Shown here in pieces: positions 19,814-29,896 of a stretch of 64,000 nt of DNA. The notes beneath the pieces were generated by a model. It did not search any database. It was not told the DNA's origin and saw only the letters and a list, made by a program, of their open reading frames with translations. The translations under genes and the position numbers were made by a program. Source of the stretch: Dermatophilaceae bacterium Sec6.4 (GTDB lineage Bacteria; Actinomycetota; Actinomycetes; Actinomycetales; Dermatophilaceae); NCBI GenBank assembly GCA_039636865.1, contig CP144172.1, forward strand, positions 1,426,001-1,490,000, read 5' to 3'. The stretch's first letter is position 1, and every line of letters begins with the position of its first letter.

Positions 19814-20677
19814 ATGACGTTGCCTGATATCGAGGTTGCCGGGTCAGTCGCGCTGGTGACGGGCGCTGCGGGTGGGATGGGCGAGCACCTCGCTCTCGGG
19901 CTGGCCCGACGTGGCGCGAGCGTGGTGCTGTTGGACCGCGACGAGCCCGGGTTGGCGCGAGTAGCGGCAGCGATCAAGCGGCAGAGCCCGTCGGTGAACG
20001 CGTCCACCTATGTAGTGGACCTGTCCGATCGAGAACAGACGGATACTGCCATCTCACGGATTGTGGTCGCTCACCCTGACCTGAATCTGCTCTTCAACAA
20101 CGCGGGGGTCGCACTCGGTGGCCGCTTCACGCAGACCAGCGAGGCAGATTTCGATTGGTTGATGCAGATCAACCTGCTGGCACCGATCCGAATCACCCGA
20201 GCGTTGCTACCGCTGCTGATCGAGAACGGAAATGCCCACATCGTCAACACCTCATCGTTGTTCGGGCTCGTCGCTCCACCCGGTCAGACGGCGTACAGCA
20301 CCAGTAAGTTCGGGCTGCGCGGGTTCTCCGAATCGCTGCGTCACGAGCTCGGGGAAGAGGACCTTCCCGTGGGTGTCACCGTGGTTCACCCCGGCGGCAT
20401 CCGCACCAATATCGCTGCTAATGCCCGGGTTGCCGCAGGAGTCACCGCGAGAGAGCGGGTCATGCAGCAGAAATCGTTCGCGGCGATGCTCAGTTACCCT
20501 GCCGACAAAGCCGCCGAAGACATCCTTGCAGCTGCGATACACCGCAAGCCACGGCTGTTGATCGGCCGGGACGCGAAGATGCTGGACGTTATGGCGCGTA
20601 CCCGGCCGGGCAGCTATTGGAAGCTGATGAAAGCCTCGATGACCGTAGTCGCCCAACGAAAGGCCAAGTCCTCATGA
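19814..20677 (+). CDS. Short-chain dehydrogenase/reductase
   Basis: 287 residues. ATG 19814 is preferred over ATG 19808 because AAAGGA (19802-19807) abuts the latter. Rossmann motif VTGAAGGMGEHLA, FNNAGVA, catalytic Ser in VNTSSLFG and YSTSK (Tyr and Lys). The C-terminal 80 residues resemble those of SDRs acting on lipids or hydroxy compounds (PGGIRTNIAANARV). The enoyl-CoA hydratase-like gene overlaps the stop (ATGA), so the two probably work on related acyl substrates. Substrate unknown. The cofactor is probably NAD(H), since an acidic residue (LLDRDE) ends the second beta strand. Confidence 0.85.
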   Translation: MTLPDIEVAGSVALVTGAAGGMGEHLALGLARRGASVVLLDRDEPGLARVAAAIKRQSPSVNASTYVVDLSDREQTDTAISRIVVAHPDLNLLFNNAGVALGGRFTQTSEADFDWLMQINLLAPIRITRALLPLLIENGNAHIVNTSSLFGLVAPPGQTAYSTSKFGLRGFSESLRHELGEEDLPVGVTVVHPGGIRTNIAANARVAAGVTARERVMQQKSFAAMLSYPADKAAEDILAAAIHRKPRLLIGRDAKMLDVMARTRPGSYWKLMKASMTVVAQRKAKSS

Positions 20678-21591
20678 GCACCGAATCCGCCCTCGCCACA
20701 GATGCCGCCGATGCCACAGCTGCCTACGAGACGATCGAATACGACATCGTCGATGGCATCGCGACCATCACCTTGAACCGACCCGACGCGCTGAACTCCT
20801 TCACCGTCGAGATGGCCGATGAGCTGATCGACGTCTTTGCTCGCGCGGGGGCAGACGACGCGGTGCGCGCTGTCATCGTCACCGGATCAGGACGCGCATT
20901 CTGTGCGGGGATGGACCTCACCGCCGACGGCAACGTATTCGGGCTCGACCCGGCACTGAAGCCGACCCCTCAGGACCTTCTCGAGCAGTACGACGACCCG
21001 GCGATGGTCGACGGCGTGCGCGATACCGGCGGCAGAGTGTCGCTGGCGATCTTCGACTGCCCCAAGCCGGTCATCGCGGCGATCAACGGAGCGGCGGTCG
21101 GGGTCGGCGCGACGATGACCTGCGCAATGGACTTCCGACTCGCGTCCACCAAAGCCCGTATCGGGTTCGTCTTCGGCAAGATCGGCATCGTGCCCGAAGC
21201 GTGCTCGACGTGGTTCCTGCCGCGGATCGTCGGCATCCAGCAGGCGCTGGAGTGGGTCTACACCGGTGACATCCTGACCGCCGAGCAGGCACACGACGGC
21301 GGACTGATCCGCTCGATCCACGAGCCGGAGGACCTACTCGCTGCCGCGACCGAGCTCGCGCACCGCTTCACCGATAACCGCAGCCCGGTAGCTGTCGCGC
21401 TCACCCGGTCGATGATGTACCGCAACTCTGCCTCCCCCCACCCGCGCGAGGCGCACAAAGCGGAGTCCCTGGCGATGTACTGGACCAGCTTCGGCGACGG
21501 CGTCGATGGTGTTGCCTCCTTCGTTCAGAAGCGGGCCCCCGAGTTCACCGGCAGAGCATCGGAGCTGCCCGACATCTTTCCCACGGACTGA
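20674..21591 (+). CDS. Enoyl-CoA hydratase/isomerase family protein
   Basis: 305 residues, overlapping the SDR stop by 4 nt. A 30-residue alanine-rich leader precedes the crotonase core: oxyanion loop GRAFCAGMDLTADG, AINGAAVGVGATMTCAMDFRLAS and FGKIGIVPEACSTWFLPR. The first hydratase Glu position is Gly/Ala here (VGVGATM); only the second Glu (GIVPEA) is retained. So isomerase-type or other crotonase chemistry is more likely than simple hydration. The region ending in FVQKRAPEFTG is usual for this subgroup. Forms a two-gene unit with the SDR; possibly lipid or steroid side-chain metabolism. Confidence 0.82.
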   Translation: MSTESALATDAADATAAYETIEYDIVDGIATITLNRPDALNSFTVEMADELIDVFARAGADDAVRAVIVTGSGRAFCAGMDLTADGNVFGLDPALKPTPQDLLEQYDDPAMVDGVRDTGGRVSLAIFDCPKPVIAAINGAAVGVGATMTCAMDFRLASTKARIGFVFGKIGIVPEACSTWFLPRIVGIQQALEWVYTGDILTAEQAHDGGLIRSIHEPEDLLAAATELAHRFTDNRSPVAVALTRSMMYRNSASPHPREAHKAESLAMYWTSFGDGVDGVASFVQKRAPEFTGRASELPDIFPTD

Positions 21592-21656
21592 CGGGTCGCA
21601 GCCTCTGGTGGCCGCGCGCCGGGCATACAGAACGCTGCGGGGACGTTGCACCGCCT

Positions 21657-21911
21657 GTGACTGAGACGACTGACAAGAGCGACGTGACGATCTACTGGCG
21701 ACCGGGGTGCGGCTACTGTTCGCGTCTGCGCGCCGACCTCGGCGCTGCCGCAGACGCCGCCACCTGGCGCAACATCTGGGAAGACGACCAGGCTCGCAGC
21801 TACGTTGCGAGTGTCAACAACGGCAACGAAATCGTGCCGACCGTGGTCATCGCGGGCAAGGCGCACACCAATCCGAAGCCGGACCTCGTGTTGGCGGCGC
21901 TCGTCAGCTGA
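21657..21911 (+). CDS. Mycoredoxin / glutaredoxin-like protein
   Basis: 84 residues from GTG 21657. Thioredoxin fold with the redox motif CGYC in IYWRPGCGYCSRLRADL and the cis-proline in IVPTVVI. This size and motif are typical of actinobacterial mycoredoxins, which reduce protein-mycothiol mixed disulfides. Cytoplasmic. It lies between a crotonase gene and gatC and has no clear operon partner. Confidence 0.82.
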   Translation: MTETTDKSDVTIYWRPGCGYCSRLRADLGAAADAATWRNIWEDDQARSYVASVNNGNEIVPTVVIAGKAHTNPKPDLVLAALVS

Positions 21912-21942
21912 GCGGCCGGGGCGGGGCACTGCGGCCCACCGA

Positions 21943-21948
21943 TAGAAT
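21943..21948 (+). promoter_or_regulatory. -10 box for leaderless gatCAB
   Basis: TAGAAT lies 6 nt before ATG 21955 and there is no ribosome-binding site. Confidence 0.55.
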
Positions 21949-21954
21949 GGCCGC

Positions 21955-22251
21955 ATGCCACAGCTGTCTACCGCCGAGGTTGCGCATCTCGCCTCGTTAG
22001 CCCGGATCCAGCTGTCCGACGCCGAGCTGGAATCGCTCGCCGGACAGCTGGACGACATCATCGGATTCGTCGCCACGGTGGGCGAGATCGCCTCCGATGA
22101 CGTGCCGCCGATGTCGCACCCGTTGCCGCTGGTCAACGTGACCCGCGAGGACGTCGTACGCCCGAGTCTGTCCCGCGTCGATGCGCTCTCGGGAGCACCC
22201 GACGTGCAGGCCGACCGATTCGCCGTCCCCCGCATCCTCGACCAAGAGTGA
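21955..22251 (+). CDS. gatC: Asp-tRNA(Asn)/Glu-tRNA(Gln) amidotransferase subunit C
   Basis: 98 residues, normal for Gat[23 protein letters not shown] at the N-terminus, then the linker with [18 protein letters not shown]. It is the small subunit that wraps around and stabilises GatAB. First gene of gatCAB; gatA begins at a GTG that overlaps the gatC stop. The start codon is preceded by a TAGAAT box at 6 nt. Confidence 0.94.
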   Translation: MPQLSTAEVAHLASLARIQLSDAELESLAGQLDDIIGFVATVGEIASDDVPPMSHPLPLVNVTREDVVRPSLSRVDALSGAPDVQADRFAVPRILDQE

Positions 22252-23798
22252 GTGTGCCTCCCGTGTCTTCAACTTCAGATATCACCACCCGCAGTGCGGC
22301 CGACCTCGGCGCCGCGATCGCCGACGGTTCGCTGTCCAGTGTCGAGGTGACCCAGGCCCACCTGGATCGCATCGCCGAGGTCGACGGTGCCGTCCACGCC
22401 TACCTGCACGTCGACGCCGATGGCGCCCTGGCAGCGGCCCGCGCGGTCGACGAGAGCCGCGCGGACCGTCGCAGCGACGGCCGGATCTCCCCGCTCGCCG
22501 GCGTACCGATCGCGGTCAAGGATGTCGTCGCGACCCGCGGTCTGCCCACCACGGCCGGTAGCAGGATGCTGGAAGGTTGGATCCCGCCGTACGACGCGAC
22601 GCTGGTCACCCGCCTACGCGCCGCCGGTATGCCGATCCTCGGCAAGACCAACATGGACGAGTTCGCGATGGGCAGCTCGACCGAGCACTCGGCGTACGGG
22701 CCGAGCTTCAACCCGTGGGATCTGGAGCGCGCGCCCGGTGGATCCGGTGGCGGTTCCGCCGCGGCCATTGCCGCGTTCGAGGCTCCGCTCGCGATCGGCA
22801 CCGATACCGGAGGCTCGATCCGTCAGCCTGCGGCATTCACCGGCACGGTGGGCGTCAAGCCCACCTATGGCGGGGTGTCCCGTTACGGCCTGATCGCCCT
22901 TGCCAGTTCGCTCGATCAGGCCGGGCCCTGTACCCGCACCGTGTTGGACTCCGCGCTGCTGCACGAAGTCATCGGCGGGCACGACCCGATGGACTCCACC
23001 TCCATCGACGCGCCGATCCCCGGCGTGGTTGCGGCTGCACGTCGCGGCGACGTGGCGGGCCTGAAGGTCGGTGTCGTCCACGAGATCTCCGGCGACGGCT
23101 TCCAGAGCGGAGTCAAGGACCGCTTCGAGGAGTCGCTGAAACTGCTGGAGGCGCGCGGCGCCGAGATCGTTCAGGTCGGCTGCCCCAGTTTCGTGAAGGG
23201 GTTGGCCGCCTACTACCTGATCCTGCCGAGTGAGGCTTCCTCGAACCTGGCCAAGTTCGACGCCATGCGGTACGGCCTGCGCGTCCGTCCCCAGGGAGTG
23301 GACAGCCCGAGCGCCGAGCAGGTGATGGCCGCAACCCGCGATGCCGGCTTCGGTGACGAGGTCAAACGTCGCATCATCCTGGGCACCTACGCACTGTCCG
23401 CCGGGTACTACGACGCCTACTACGGCCAGGCGCAGAAGGTCCGCACCCTGATCGCCCGCGACTTCGCGGCCGCCTTCGAGCAGGTGGACGTGCTGGTCAC
23501 CCCGACTGCGCCGACCACGGCGTTCAAGCTGGGGGAGAAGTTGGCTGACCCGATGGCGATGTACCTGAACGACGTGGCCACCATCCCGGCGAACCTGGCC
23601 GGTGTCCCTGGAATGTCCCTGCCCAACGGCCTGGCAGAAGATGGTCTGCCCAGCGGCCTGCAGATCCTGGCACCGGCGATGCGCGATGACCGGCTCTACG
23701 AAGTCGGCGCAGCGCTTGAATCAGCGCTGCTGGAGCAGTGGGGCGCCCCGATCCTCACCCGAGCACCACACCTTGCCACCATGGAGGCGACCCGATGA
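22248..23798 (+). CDS. gatA: Asp-tRNA(Asn)/Glu-tRNA(Gln) amidotransferase subunit A
   Basis: 516 residues. Amidase-signature enzyme with the Ser-cisSer-Lys triad at Lys91 (IAVKDV), Ser166 ([10 protein letters not shown]) and Ser190 ([10 protein letters not shown]), spaced as in known GatA. It hydrolyses glutamine and sends ammonia to GatB. The start GTG overlaps the gatC stop by 4 nt, and the stop overlaps the gatB ATG. Its presence suggests that Gln-tRNA, and perhaps Asn-tRNA, is made by transamidation. Confidence 0.96.
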   Translation: MSVPPVSSTSDITTRSAADLGAAIADGSLSSVEVTQAHLDRIAEVDGAVHAYLHVDADGALAAARAVDESRADRRSDGRISPLAGVPIAVKDVVATRGLPTTAGSRMLEGWIPPYDATLVTRLRAAGMPILGKTNMDEFAMGSSTEHSAYGPSFNPWDLERAPGGSGGGSAAAIAAFEAPLAIGTDTGGSIRQPAAFTGTVGVKPTYGGVSRYGLIALASSLDQAGPCTRTVLDSALLHEVIGGHDPMDSTSIDAPIPGVVAAARRGDVAGLKVGVVHEISGDGFQSGVKDRFEESLKLLEARGAEIVQVGCPSFVKGLAAYYLILPSEASSNLAKFDAMRYGLRVRPQGVDSPSAEQVMAATRDAGFGDEVKRRIILGTYALSAGYYDAYYGQAQKVRTLIARDFAAAFEQVDVLVTPTAPTTAFKLGEKLADPMAMYLNDVATIPANLAGVPGMSLPNGLAEDGLPSGLQILAPAMRDDRLYEVGAALESALLEQWGAPILTRAPHLATMEATR

Positions 23799-25297
23799 GT
23801 CTGACCGCCGAAGTCGTCGACTACGACGACGCCGTCGCCCGCTACGACCCGGTCTTCGGGCTCGAGGTGCACGTCGAGCTCAACACCGCGACGAAGATGT
23901 TCTGCGGCTGCGCGACCGGCTTCGGCGCGGAGCCCAACACCCAGACCTGCCCGGTCTGCCTCGCGCTGCCGGGTGCGCTGCCGGTGGTCAACACCATGGG
24001 CATCGAGTCGGCGATCCGGATCGGCCTCGCGCTCAACTGCGAGATCGCCACTTGGTGCCGGTTCGCCCGGAAGAACTACTTCTACCCGGATATGCCGAAG
24101 AATTTCCAGACCAGCCAGTACGACGAGCCGATCGCCTTCGAGGGATACCTCGACATCACCCTTGATGACGGTACCCCGTGGCGGGTGGAGATCGAGCGCG
24201 CCCACATGGAGGAGGACACCGGCAAGTCATTGCACGTCGGCGGTTCGACCGGACGCATCCAGGGCGCCGAATACTCCCTGGTCGACTACAACCGCGCTGG
24301 TATCCCGCTGATCGAGATCGTCACCAAACCGGTCGTCGGCGCGGGCGAGCGGGCCCCCGAGGTGGCCAAGGCATTCGTTGCGACACTGCGCGACCTGCTG
24401 AAGGCACTGGACGTGAGTGACGTGCGGATGGAGCAGGGCTCGGTGCGCTGCGATGCGAACCTCTCGCTCAAACCGCGCGGCGCGCAGCAGCTCGGCACCC
24501 GCACCGAGACCAAGAACGTCAACTCGCTGCGCTCGGTGGAGCGCGCGATCACCTACGAGATCGGTCGGCACGCCGCAGTTCTGGACAGTGGCGAAGCGAT
24601 CTTCCAGGAGACCCGGCACTGGCACGAGGACACCGGCGTCACCACGTCCGGCCGCCCGAAGTCCGACGCCGACGACTACCGCTACTTCCCCGAGCCGGAC
24701 CTGGTGCCGGTCGCGCCATCACGCGAGTACGTCGAGCGGTTGCGCGCGACGCTGCCCGAACCGCCCACGCAGCGCCGCAAGCGACTGCAGCAGGACTGGG
24801 GATACAGCGACCTGGAGATGCGCGACGTGCTCAACGCCGGAGCGACCGAGCTGATCGAACAGACCGTGGCCGACGGTGCGAGCCCGGCCGCCGCGCGCAA
24901 ATGGTGGACCGGTGAGATCGCCCGGCGGGCGAACGTCGAGGCCAAGCCGATCGATGACTTCGGTGTGACGCCGGCACATATTGCCGAGCTTGCCGGACTG
25001 GTCAGTGACGGTCGGCTGAACGATGCGATGGCACGACAGGTTCTGGACGGTGCCCTGGCCGGTGAGGGCACACCGACCCAGGTTGCCGATGCCCGCGGCC
25101 TTGCACTGGTCCAGGACGACGGCGCGTTGGAGGCAGCAGTCGATGCGGTCATCGCCGCGAATGTACCCATCGCCGACAAGGTCCGCGAGGGTAAGTTGAA
25201 CGCGGTCGGTGCCTTGATCGGCGCGGTGATGAAGGAGATGCGCGGTCAGGCGGACGCCGCTCACATCCGCGATCTGATCCTGCAACGACTGACCTGA
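23795..25297 (+). CDS. gatB: Asp-tRNA(Asn)/Glu-tRNA(Gln) amidotransferase subunit B
   Basis: 500 residues from ATG 23795, overlapping gatA by 4 nt. Conserved [18 protein letters not shown] and [13 protein letters not shown] (the Cys pairs bind zinc), [21 protein letters not shown], the helical middle domain, and a C-terminal YqeY-like tRNA-binding domain (about 350-500, ending [10 protein letters not shown]). It phosphorylates the acyl group of Glu-tRNA(Gln) and completes amidation with ammonia from GatA. A GC-rich hairpin follows. Confidence 0.96.
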   Translation: MSLTAEVVDYDDAVARYDPVFGLEVHVELNTATKMFCGCATGFGAEPNTQTCPVCLALPGALPVVNTMGIESAIRIGLALNCEIATWCRFARKNYFYPDMPKNFQTSQYDEPIAFEGYLDITLDDGTPWRVEIERAHMEEDTGKSLHVGGSTGRIQGAEYSLVDYNRAGIPLIEIVTKPVVGAGERAPEVAKAFVATLRDLLKALDVSDVRMEQGSVRCDANLSLKPRGAQQLGTRTETKNVNSLRSVERAITYEIGRHAAVLDSGEAIFQETRHWHEDTGVTTSGRPKSDADDYRYFPEPDLVPVAPSREYVERLRATLPEPPTQRRKRLQQDWGYSDLEMRDVLNAGATELIEQTVADGASPAAARKWWTGEIARRANVEAKPIDDFGVTPAHIAELAGLVSDGRLNDAMARQVLDGALAGEGTPTQVADARGLALVQDDGALEAAVDAVIAANVPIADKVREGKLNAVGALIGAVMKEMRGQADAAHIRDLILQRLT

Positions 25298-25307
25298 GGC
25301 AACGACG

Positions 25308-25328
25308 GCGAGCCGCCCGGCGGCTCGC
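25308..25328 (+). terminator. GC-rich hairpin after gatB
   Basis: GCGAGCCGCC and GGCGGCTCGC are perfect complements around one base (21 bp in all), 10 bp after the gatB stop. No T tract, so termination is uncertain. Confidence 0.45.
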
Positions 25329-25344
25329 GTGAGAGGCGGACGGC

Positions 25345-26613
25345 ATGGGGCAACCCGGTCTGACGACGCAGGCGAAACTGGCGGGAACGTTCGTCAAGGA
25401 CCTCTACGTCGCTAAGGCGAAGACCCAGTACGCCGCCCGCGTGCAGCACGGACCGCTTGCCCAGGCCATTGTCTGGCCGGGCAAACTGAACCCCTACCCG
25501 TTCTACGACCGGGTTCGTGACATGGCGCCGATCCTGCCGCTGCCCCGGGAAGCCAAGGTGCACGTCGCCTCCGGCCACGCCGTCTGCCGGCAGGTACTCA
25601 AGAGTCACGACTTCGGGGTGGGCGGCCGCACGATTGTCGGCAAGGACGCGTTCGAGTTCAGCATGTCGTTGCTGGAGATGGATCCGCCCGAGCACACCCG
25701 CCTGCGCCGGGTCGCGGCACCGGCCTTCGCGGCTAGCCGGTTGGGTGGGTACGCGACGGCGATCGAGAAGATCGTGCATGAGCGCCTCGACGATGTCGAG
25801 CCCGGTGCGACGTTCGATCTGATCGACCAGTTGGCCGCGCCGCTGCCGATTCGGATCATCTCGGAGCTGCTCGGCGTACCCGATGTCGATGAGCGACGGT
25901 TCCTGCGATGGGGCACGGCGCTGGGCAGCGCTCTGGAAGGACCGCACGGGCTGTGGCATGCGAAGAAGATCCTGGACGCGAAGACCGGCCTGGACGCCAT
26001 GTTCGAGCGAATCGTGCAGCAGCGTCGAGCCGATCCGCGCGACGACATGATCTCGATGCTGGTCGCCGAAGAAGGCGCCGCTGTCCGCTCCGAGGAAATC
26101 CTGCCGCTGTGTGTGCTGCTGCTGGTGGCCGGTTTCGAGACCACCGTCAATTTGATCGGCAACGCTGTGCTCGCCCTGATGCGCAACCCCGAACAGTGGC
26201 AGCTGCTGGTAAAGGACCCCACGCTCGCGGCGCGGGTCGTTGAGGAGACCCTGCGGTACGACCCGCCGATTCAGTTCACTGACCGGATCGCGCAGCGGGA
26301 CAGCGTTATCGAGGGTTATGAAGTGCCGGCGGGGCATCGGGTGCTGTGCTTGCTGGCGGCAGCGAACCGAGACCCTGCCCGGTTCGAACGGCCCAACTTC
26401 TTCGACATCACCCGCACTGACATCGACCACCTCGCCTTTTCCGGCGGGGTGCACTACTGCGTCGGCGCGCCTCTCGCGCGTCTTGAGGCGCAGATCGCCT
26501 TGCGGGTACTCGCCGAGCGGATGCCGAAGCTGCATCCGGGCGGTCCGCCGCGTCGTCGTTCCAGCGTCACCATTCGAGGGCTACGTTCGTTGCCCGTTAC
26601 GGAGGCTCATTGA
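25345..26613 (+). CDS. Cytochrome P450
   Basis: 422 residues. I-helix AGFETT (oxygen activation), K-helix ExxR in EETLRYDPP, and heme-binding FSGGVHYCVGAPLARLE with the proximal Cys372. The class is a bacterial soluble P450 needing a ferredoxin and reductase, neither of which is adjacent. The N-terminus has a 50-residue extension rich in basic residues, without a membrane anchor. GAGAGGCGG precedes ATG 25345. The 2-hydroxyacid dehydrogenase gene overlaps the stop (TGATG), so a shared pathway is possible. Substrate unknown. Confidence 0.9.
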   Translation: MGQPGLTTQAKLAGTFVKDLYVAKAKTQYAARVQHGPLAQAIVWPGKLNPYPFYDRVRDMAPILPLPREAKVHVASGHAVCRQVLKSHDFGVGGRTIVGKDAFEFSMSLLEMDPPEHTRLRRVAAPAFAASRLGGYATAIEKIVHERLDDVEPGATFDLIDQLAAPLPIRIISELLGVPDVDERRFLRWGTALGSALEGPHGLWHAKKILDAKTGLDAMFERIVQQRRADPRDDMISMLVAEEGAAVRSEEILPLCVLLLVAGFETTVNLIGNAVLALMRNPEQWQLLVKDPTLAARVVEETLRYDPPIQFTDRIAQRDSVIEGYEVPAGHRVLCLLAAANRDPARFERPNFFDITRTDIDHLAFSGGVHYCVGAPLARLEAQIALRVLAERMPKLHPGGPPRRRSSVTIRGLRSLPVTEAH

Positions 26614-27542
26614 TGAATCACGTTGTCGCACTGCCCGATGAATCCTGGGCATCGCAATTGAGCGATATCCCCGGCGTCCAGACGGTGGTTTGGGACATGG
26701 ACGGCGACCCGCCCCGCACTGACATCGCCCTGGTCGTGCCGCCCTATATGGGCGCCGGAAAGTCCCGCCTCGAGCGGTTGGCCGGCTGCGCGCAGTTGGA
26801 GGCGGTACAACTGGTCACTGCCGGGTACGAGAATGTGCTGCCCTATCTGCCCACCGGGGTGGCGTTGGCCAACGGTGCAGGGATTCACGACACATCCACC
26901 GCAGAACTCGCGCTGGCCTTGATTCTTTCCTCCCTGCGCGGCGTGCCACAGGCCGTACGCAGCGCGGATCACGGCTCGTGGGAGTCGCTGAACGGGCGTA
27001 GATCCCTGGCCGACCGACGGGTCCTCGTGCTTGGATACGGCTCGATCGGGCATGCGATCGTGCGGCGGCTGGCGCCGTTCGAGGTATCGGTTACCGCCGT
27101 CGCCTCCCGCGCCAGGGACGGCGACGATCTGGTGGACCGGGTCCACGGCACCGACGAACTGCCCAAGTTACTGCCGCACCACGACGTGGTGATCGTCGTC
27201 GTGCCGCTCTCGGATGCGACCCATCATCTGGTGGGCGCCGATTTCCTGGCGGCACTGCCGGACGGCGCGTTGGTGGTGAACGTCGCGCGGGGGGCGGTCA
27301 TTGACACCGATGCTCTGATCAGCGAATGCGCGTCCGGCAGGCTGACCGCGGCCCTGGACGTCACCGATCCCGAACCGCTGCCGCAGGGGCACCCGCTCTG
27401 GAGCACTCCCGGCGTGCTCATCACCCCCCACGTCGGCGGCGCCACCACCGCATTCGAGCCCCGGGCGCTGAGCTTCCTGCGCGGGCAGCTGACCCGCGTC
27501 GGTCGAGGTGAGGAGCTGTCACACGTAGTCGCCACCGGGTGA
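26613..27542 (+). CDS. D-isomer-specific 2-hydroxyacid dehydrogenase
   Basis: 309 residues from ATG 26613, which overlaps the P450 stop by one base. NAD-binding VLVLGYGSIGHAIVRRL, catalytic Arg in VVNVARGAVIDT, Glu in VTDPEPLPQGHPLW and His in ITPHVGGATT. It reduces 2-oxoacids or oxidises D-2-hydroxyacids; specificity is not evident. The 3' end, including the stop, lies within an 18-bp tandem repeat. Translational coupling with the P450 suggests a joint role in oxidising or reducing a small acid. It is not serA: there is no ACT or substrate-binding extension. Confidence 0.86.
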   Translation: MNHVVALPDESWASQLSDIPGVQTVVWDMDGDPPRTDIALVVPPYMGAGKSRLERLAGCAQLEAVQLVTAGYENVLPYLPTGVALANGAGIHDTSTAELALALILSSLRGVPQAVRSADHGSWESLNGRRSLADRRVLVLGYGSIGHAIVRRLAPFEVSVTAVASRARDGDDLVDRVHGTDELPKLLPHHDVVIVVVPLSDATHHLVGADFLAALPDGALVVNVARGAVIDTDALISECASGRLTAALDVTDPEPLPQGHPLWSTPGVLITPHVGGATTAFEPRALSFLRGQLTRVGRGEELSHVVATG

Positions 27543-27581
27543 ACTGTCGCCACCGGGCGAATCGTCGCCATCGGGCGAGCA
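27528..27581 (+). repeat. Three tandem 18-bp repeats across a stop codon
   Basis: Three 18-bp units at 27528, 27546 and 27564 share GTCGCCACCGGGYGA (the third has ATCGGG). The first unit encodes the last residues and TGA of the dehydrogenase; the next two are non-coding and reach to 16 bp before the start of the following gene. The unit length is a multiple of three, so copy-number change upstream of the stop would keep the frame. Confidence 0.8.
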
Positions 27582-27597
27582 GTGACATGCTCGGTGC

Positions 27598-28119
27598 ATG
27601 ACGACTGACCGCCATCGCCTCGTCCTCATCCGACACGCGAAGGCGCAAGAGCCGGGCGCCGTTCCCGACCATGAGCGGGAGCTCGCGCCCAGCGGCCGAG
27701 CGGATGCTGCCGCACTGGGCAGGTGGTTCAAGGAGCACAACGTGCAGGTGCAAGAGACGTGTTGCTCCACAGCGGCTCGCACCAGGCAAACGTGGGCCGG
27801 CGTCGTGGATGCCTCCGGTATCGGTGCGATCGTCGAGCACGACCGCCGGATCTACAACGCCGAACCGCAGGAGCTGCTCGCGGTGCTGCGCGGGATCGAG
27901 GACAAGGTTGAGACGCTCGCGGTGGTGGGCCACGCTCCCGGAGTACCGCTGCTTGCCGCCGAACTCGCTGGGGACGACAGCGATGCTGAGGCTCTCGCAT
28001 CGTTGGCGGCGAGCTACCCGACGTGCACGGTCGCCGTCCTGGAGTTCGACGGTGCCTGGTCAGACCTCGCAGCAGGCTCGGCGACGCTGCTGGCCGTGCA
28101 TACGGCACGCGCCGACTGA
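27598..28119 (+). CDS. SixA-like histidine phosphatase
   Basis: 173 residues. Histidine-phosphatase fold with RHAKA in VLIRHAKAQEPG (catalytic His and Arg near residue 12), CSTAARTRQTW, and the second catalytic His in VVGHAPGV. Length and RHAK motif match the SixA family, which removes phosphate from phosphohistidine on phosphotransfer proteins; other phosphate esters are possible. Cytoplasmic. It is separated from the upstream gene by the 18-bp repeats. Confidence 0.85.
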   Translation: MTTDRHRLVLIRHAKAQEPGAVPDHERELAPSGRADAAALGRWFKEHNVQVQETCCSTAARTRQTWAGVVDASGIGAIVEHDRRIYNAEPQELLAVLRGIEDKVETLAVVGHAPGVPLLAAELAGDDSDAEALASLAASYPTCTVAVLEFDGAWSDLAAGSATLLAVHTARAD

Positions 28120-28183
28120 CCGCAGCGGTTGCTACGCCATGGTCGGCTGACGGACCGCTCGACGGCGGACCGCGGGGCGGGTT

Positions 28184-28189
28184 TAGGCT
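28184..28189 (+). promoter_or_regulatory. -10 box for leaderless ilvD
   Basis: TAGGCT lies 6 nt before ATG 28196 without a ribosome-binding site. The operator element seen at ilvB, leuB and cimA was not found here. Confidence 0.5.
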
Positions 28190-28195
28190 CCCGGC

Positions 28196-29896
28196 ATGCC
28201 TGACACCCCTGATATGAAGCCCCGTAGCCGCGACGTCACCGACGGGCTGGAGAAGGCCGCCTCCCGCGGCATGCTGCGCGCAATTGGGATGGGTGACGAA
28301 GACTTCAAGAAACCGCAGATCGGCGTCGCGAGCTCGTGGAACGAGATCACCCCCTGCAACCTGTCGCTGGACCGCCTCGCGAAGGCATCCAAGGACGGCG
28401 TGCACGCAGCCGGTGGCTTCCCGATGGAGTTCGGCACGATCAGCGTCTCGGACGGCATTTCGATGGGCCACGAAGGCATGCACTTCTCGCTGGTCAGCCG
28501 CGAGATCATCGCCGACTCGGTCGAGACCGTCGTCAGCGCCGAGCGCCTGGACGGCACCGTCCTGCTCGCCGGCTGCGACAAGTCGCTGCCCGGCATGTTG
28601 ATGGCCGCGGCGCGCCTCGATCTGGCCAGCGTGTTCCTCTACGCCGGGTCGATCCTGCCCGGTATCGCCAAGCTCACCGACGGCACCGAGAAGCAGGTCA
28701 CGATCATCGACGCCTTCGAGGCGGTCGGTGCGTGCGCAGCGGGACTGATGAGCCGTGCCGACGTCGACATCATCGAGCGGGCGATCTGCCCCGGCGAGGG
28801 GGCCTGCGGTGGGATGTACACCGCCAACACGATGGCTTCGGTCGCCGAGGCAATGGGTATGTCGCTGCCCGGCAGCGCCGCGCCGCCCGCGACGGACCGC
28901 CGACGTGACGGCTACGCCCGCAAGTCCGGGGAGGCGGTGGTCGAGCTGATCCGTCAGGGGATCACCGCGCGCGACATCATGACCAAGGAGGCCTTCGAGA
29001 ACGCGATCGCTGTCGTCATGGCCTTCGGCGGATCGACGAACGCAGTGCTGCACCTGCTGGCAATTGCGCACGAAGCCGATGTCGACCTGGCGATCGATGA
29101 CTTCCAGCGGATCGGCGCCCGGGTGCCGCACCTGGCCGACGTCAAGCCGTTCGGCAGCTACGTGATGTCTGATATCGACAAGGTCGGCGGGGTGCCCGTC
29201 GTGATGCGCGCGCTGCTCGATGCCGGTTTGATGCACGGTGACTGTATGACGGTCACCGGGCGCACGATGGCGCAGAACCTGTCGGATGTTCCGCCACCGG
29301 ACCTGGACGGCAAGGTGCTGCGCGCGATGAGCAGGCCGATCCACAAGACCGGCGGTCTGACGATCCTGAAGGGTTCGCTGGCACCGGAGGGTGCCGTGGT
29401 GAAGTCCGCGGGCTTCGACAGCGACGTATTCGAGGGAACCGCAAGGGTTTTCAACGGTGAACGGGCCGCCATGGATGCCGTCGAAGACGGTTCGTTGAAG
29501 GCAAACGACGTCGTTGTCATCCGCTACGAGGGCCCGAAGGGCGGCCCGGGTATGCGCGAGATGCTTTCCGTGACCGGTGCCATCAAGGGCGCCGGTCTGG
29601 GCAAAGACGTGCTGCTGCTGACCGACGGTCGCTTCTCCGGCGGTACCACCGGCCTGTGTGTCGGGCACGTCGCACCGGAGGCGGTGGACGAGGGTCCGAT
29701 CGCGTTCGTGCGCGATGGCGACCGCGTGCGGCTCGACGTCGGCAACGCAAGGCTGGACCTGCTGGTCGACGACGCCGAGATGGCACGTCGTCGCGATGAG
29801 GGCGTGACGCACCCGGCGCCGAAGTACACCCGTGGTGTCCTCGCGAAGTACGTCCGCCTCGTGGGCTCGGCCAGCAACGGCGCGGTGTGTGACTGA
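28196..29896 (+). CDS. ilvD: Dihydroxy-acid dehydratase
   Basis: 566 residues. Fe-S dehydratase with Cys ligands in [25 protein letters not shown] and [16 protein letters not shown], and the C-terminal [21 protein letters not shown]. It converts 2,3-dihydroxy-3-methyl-butanoate or -pentanoate to the 2-oxoacids of valine and isoleucine synthesis. It lies 3.4 kb before ilvB, with an ABC exporter pair between; its stop overlaps the ABC ATPase start by 8 nt. In mycobacteria and relatives ilvD is also near ilvBNC. Confidence 0.96.
   Translation: MPDTPDMKPRSRDVTDGLEKAASRGMLRAIGMGDEDFKKPQIGVASSWNEITPCNLSLDRLAKASKDGVHAAGGFPMEFGTISVSDGISMGHEGMHFSLVSREIIADSVETVVSAERLDGTVLLAGCDKSLPGMLMAAARLDLASVFLYAGSILPGIAKLTDGTEKQVTIIDAFEAVGACAAGLMSRADVDIIERAICPGEGACGGMYTANTMASVAEAMGMSLPGSAAPPATDRRRDGYARKSGEAVVELIRQGITARDIMTKEAFENAIAVVMAFGGSTNAVLHLLAIAHEADVDLAIDDFQRIGARVPHLADVKPFGSYVMSDIDKVGGVPVVMRALLDAGLMHGDCMTVTGRTMAQNLSDVPPPDLDGKVLRAMSRPIHKTGGLTILKGSLAPEGAVVKSAGFDSDVFEGTARVFNGERAAMDAVEDGSLKANDVVVIRYEGPKGGPGMREMLSVTGAIKGAGLGKDVLLLTDGRFSGGTTGLCVGHVAPEAVDEGPIAFVRDGDRVRLDVGNARLDLLVDDAEMARRRDEGVTHPAPKYTRGVLAKYVRLVGSASNGAVCD

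Noticed and set aside
27528-27581. CRISPR array
   Set aside because: The units are contiguous 18-bp repeats with no spacers, and no cas gene is present.
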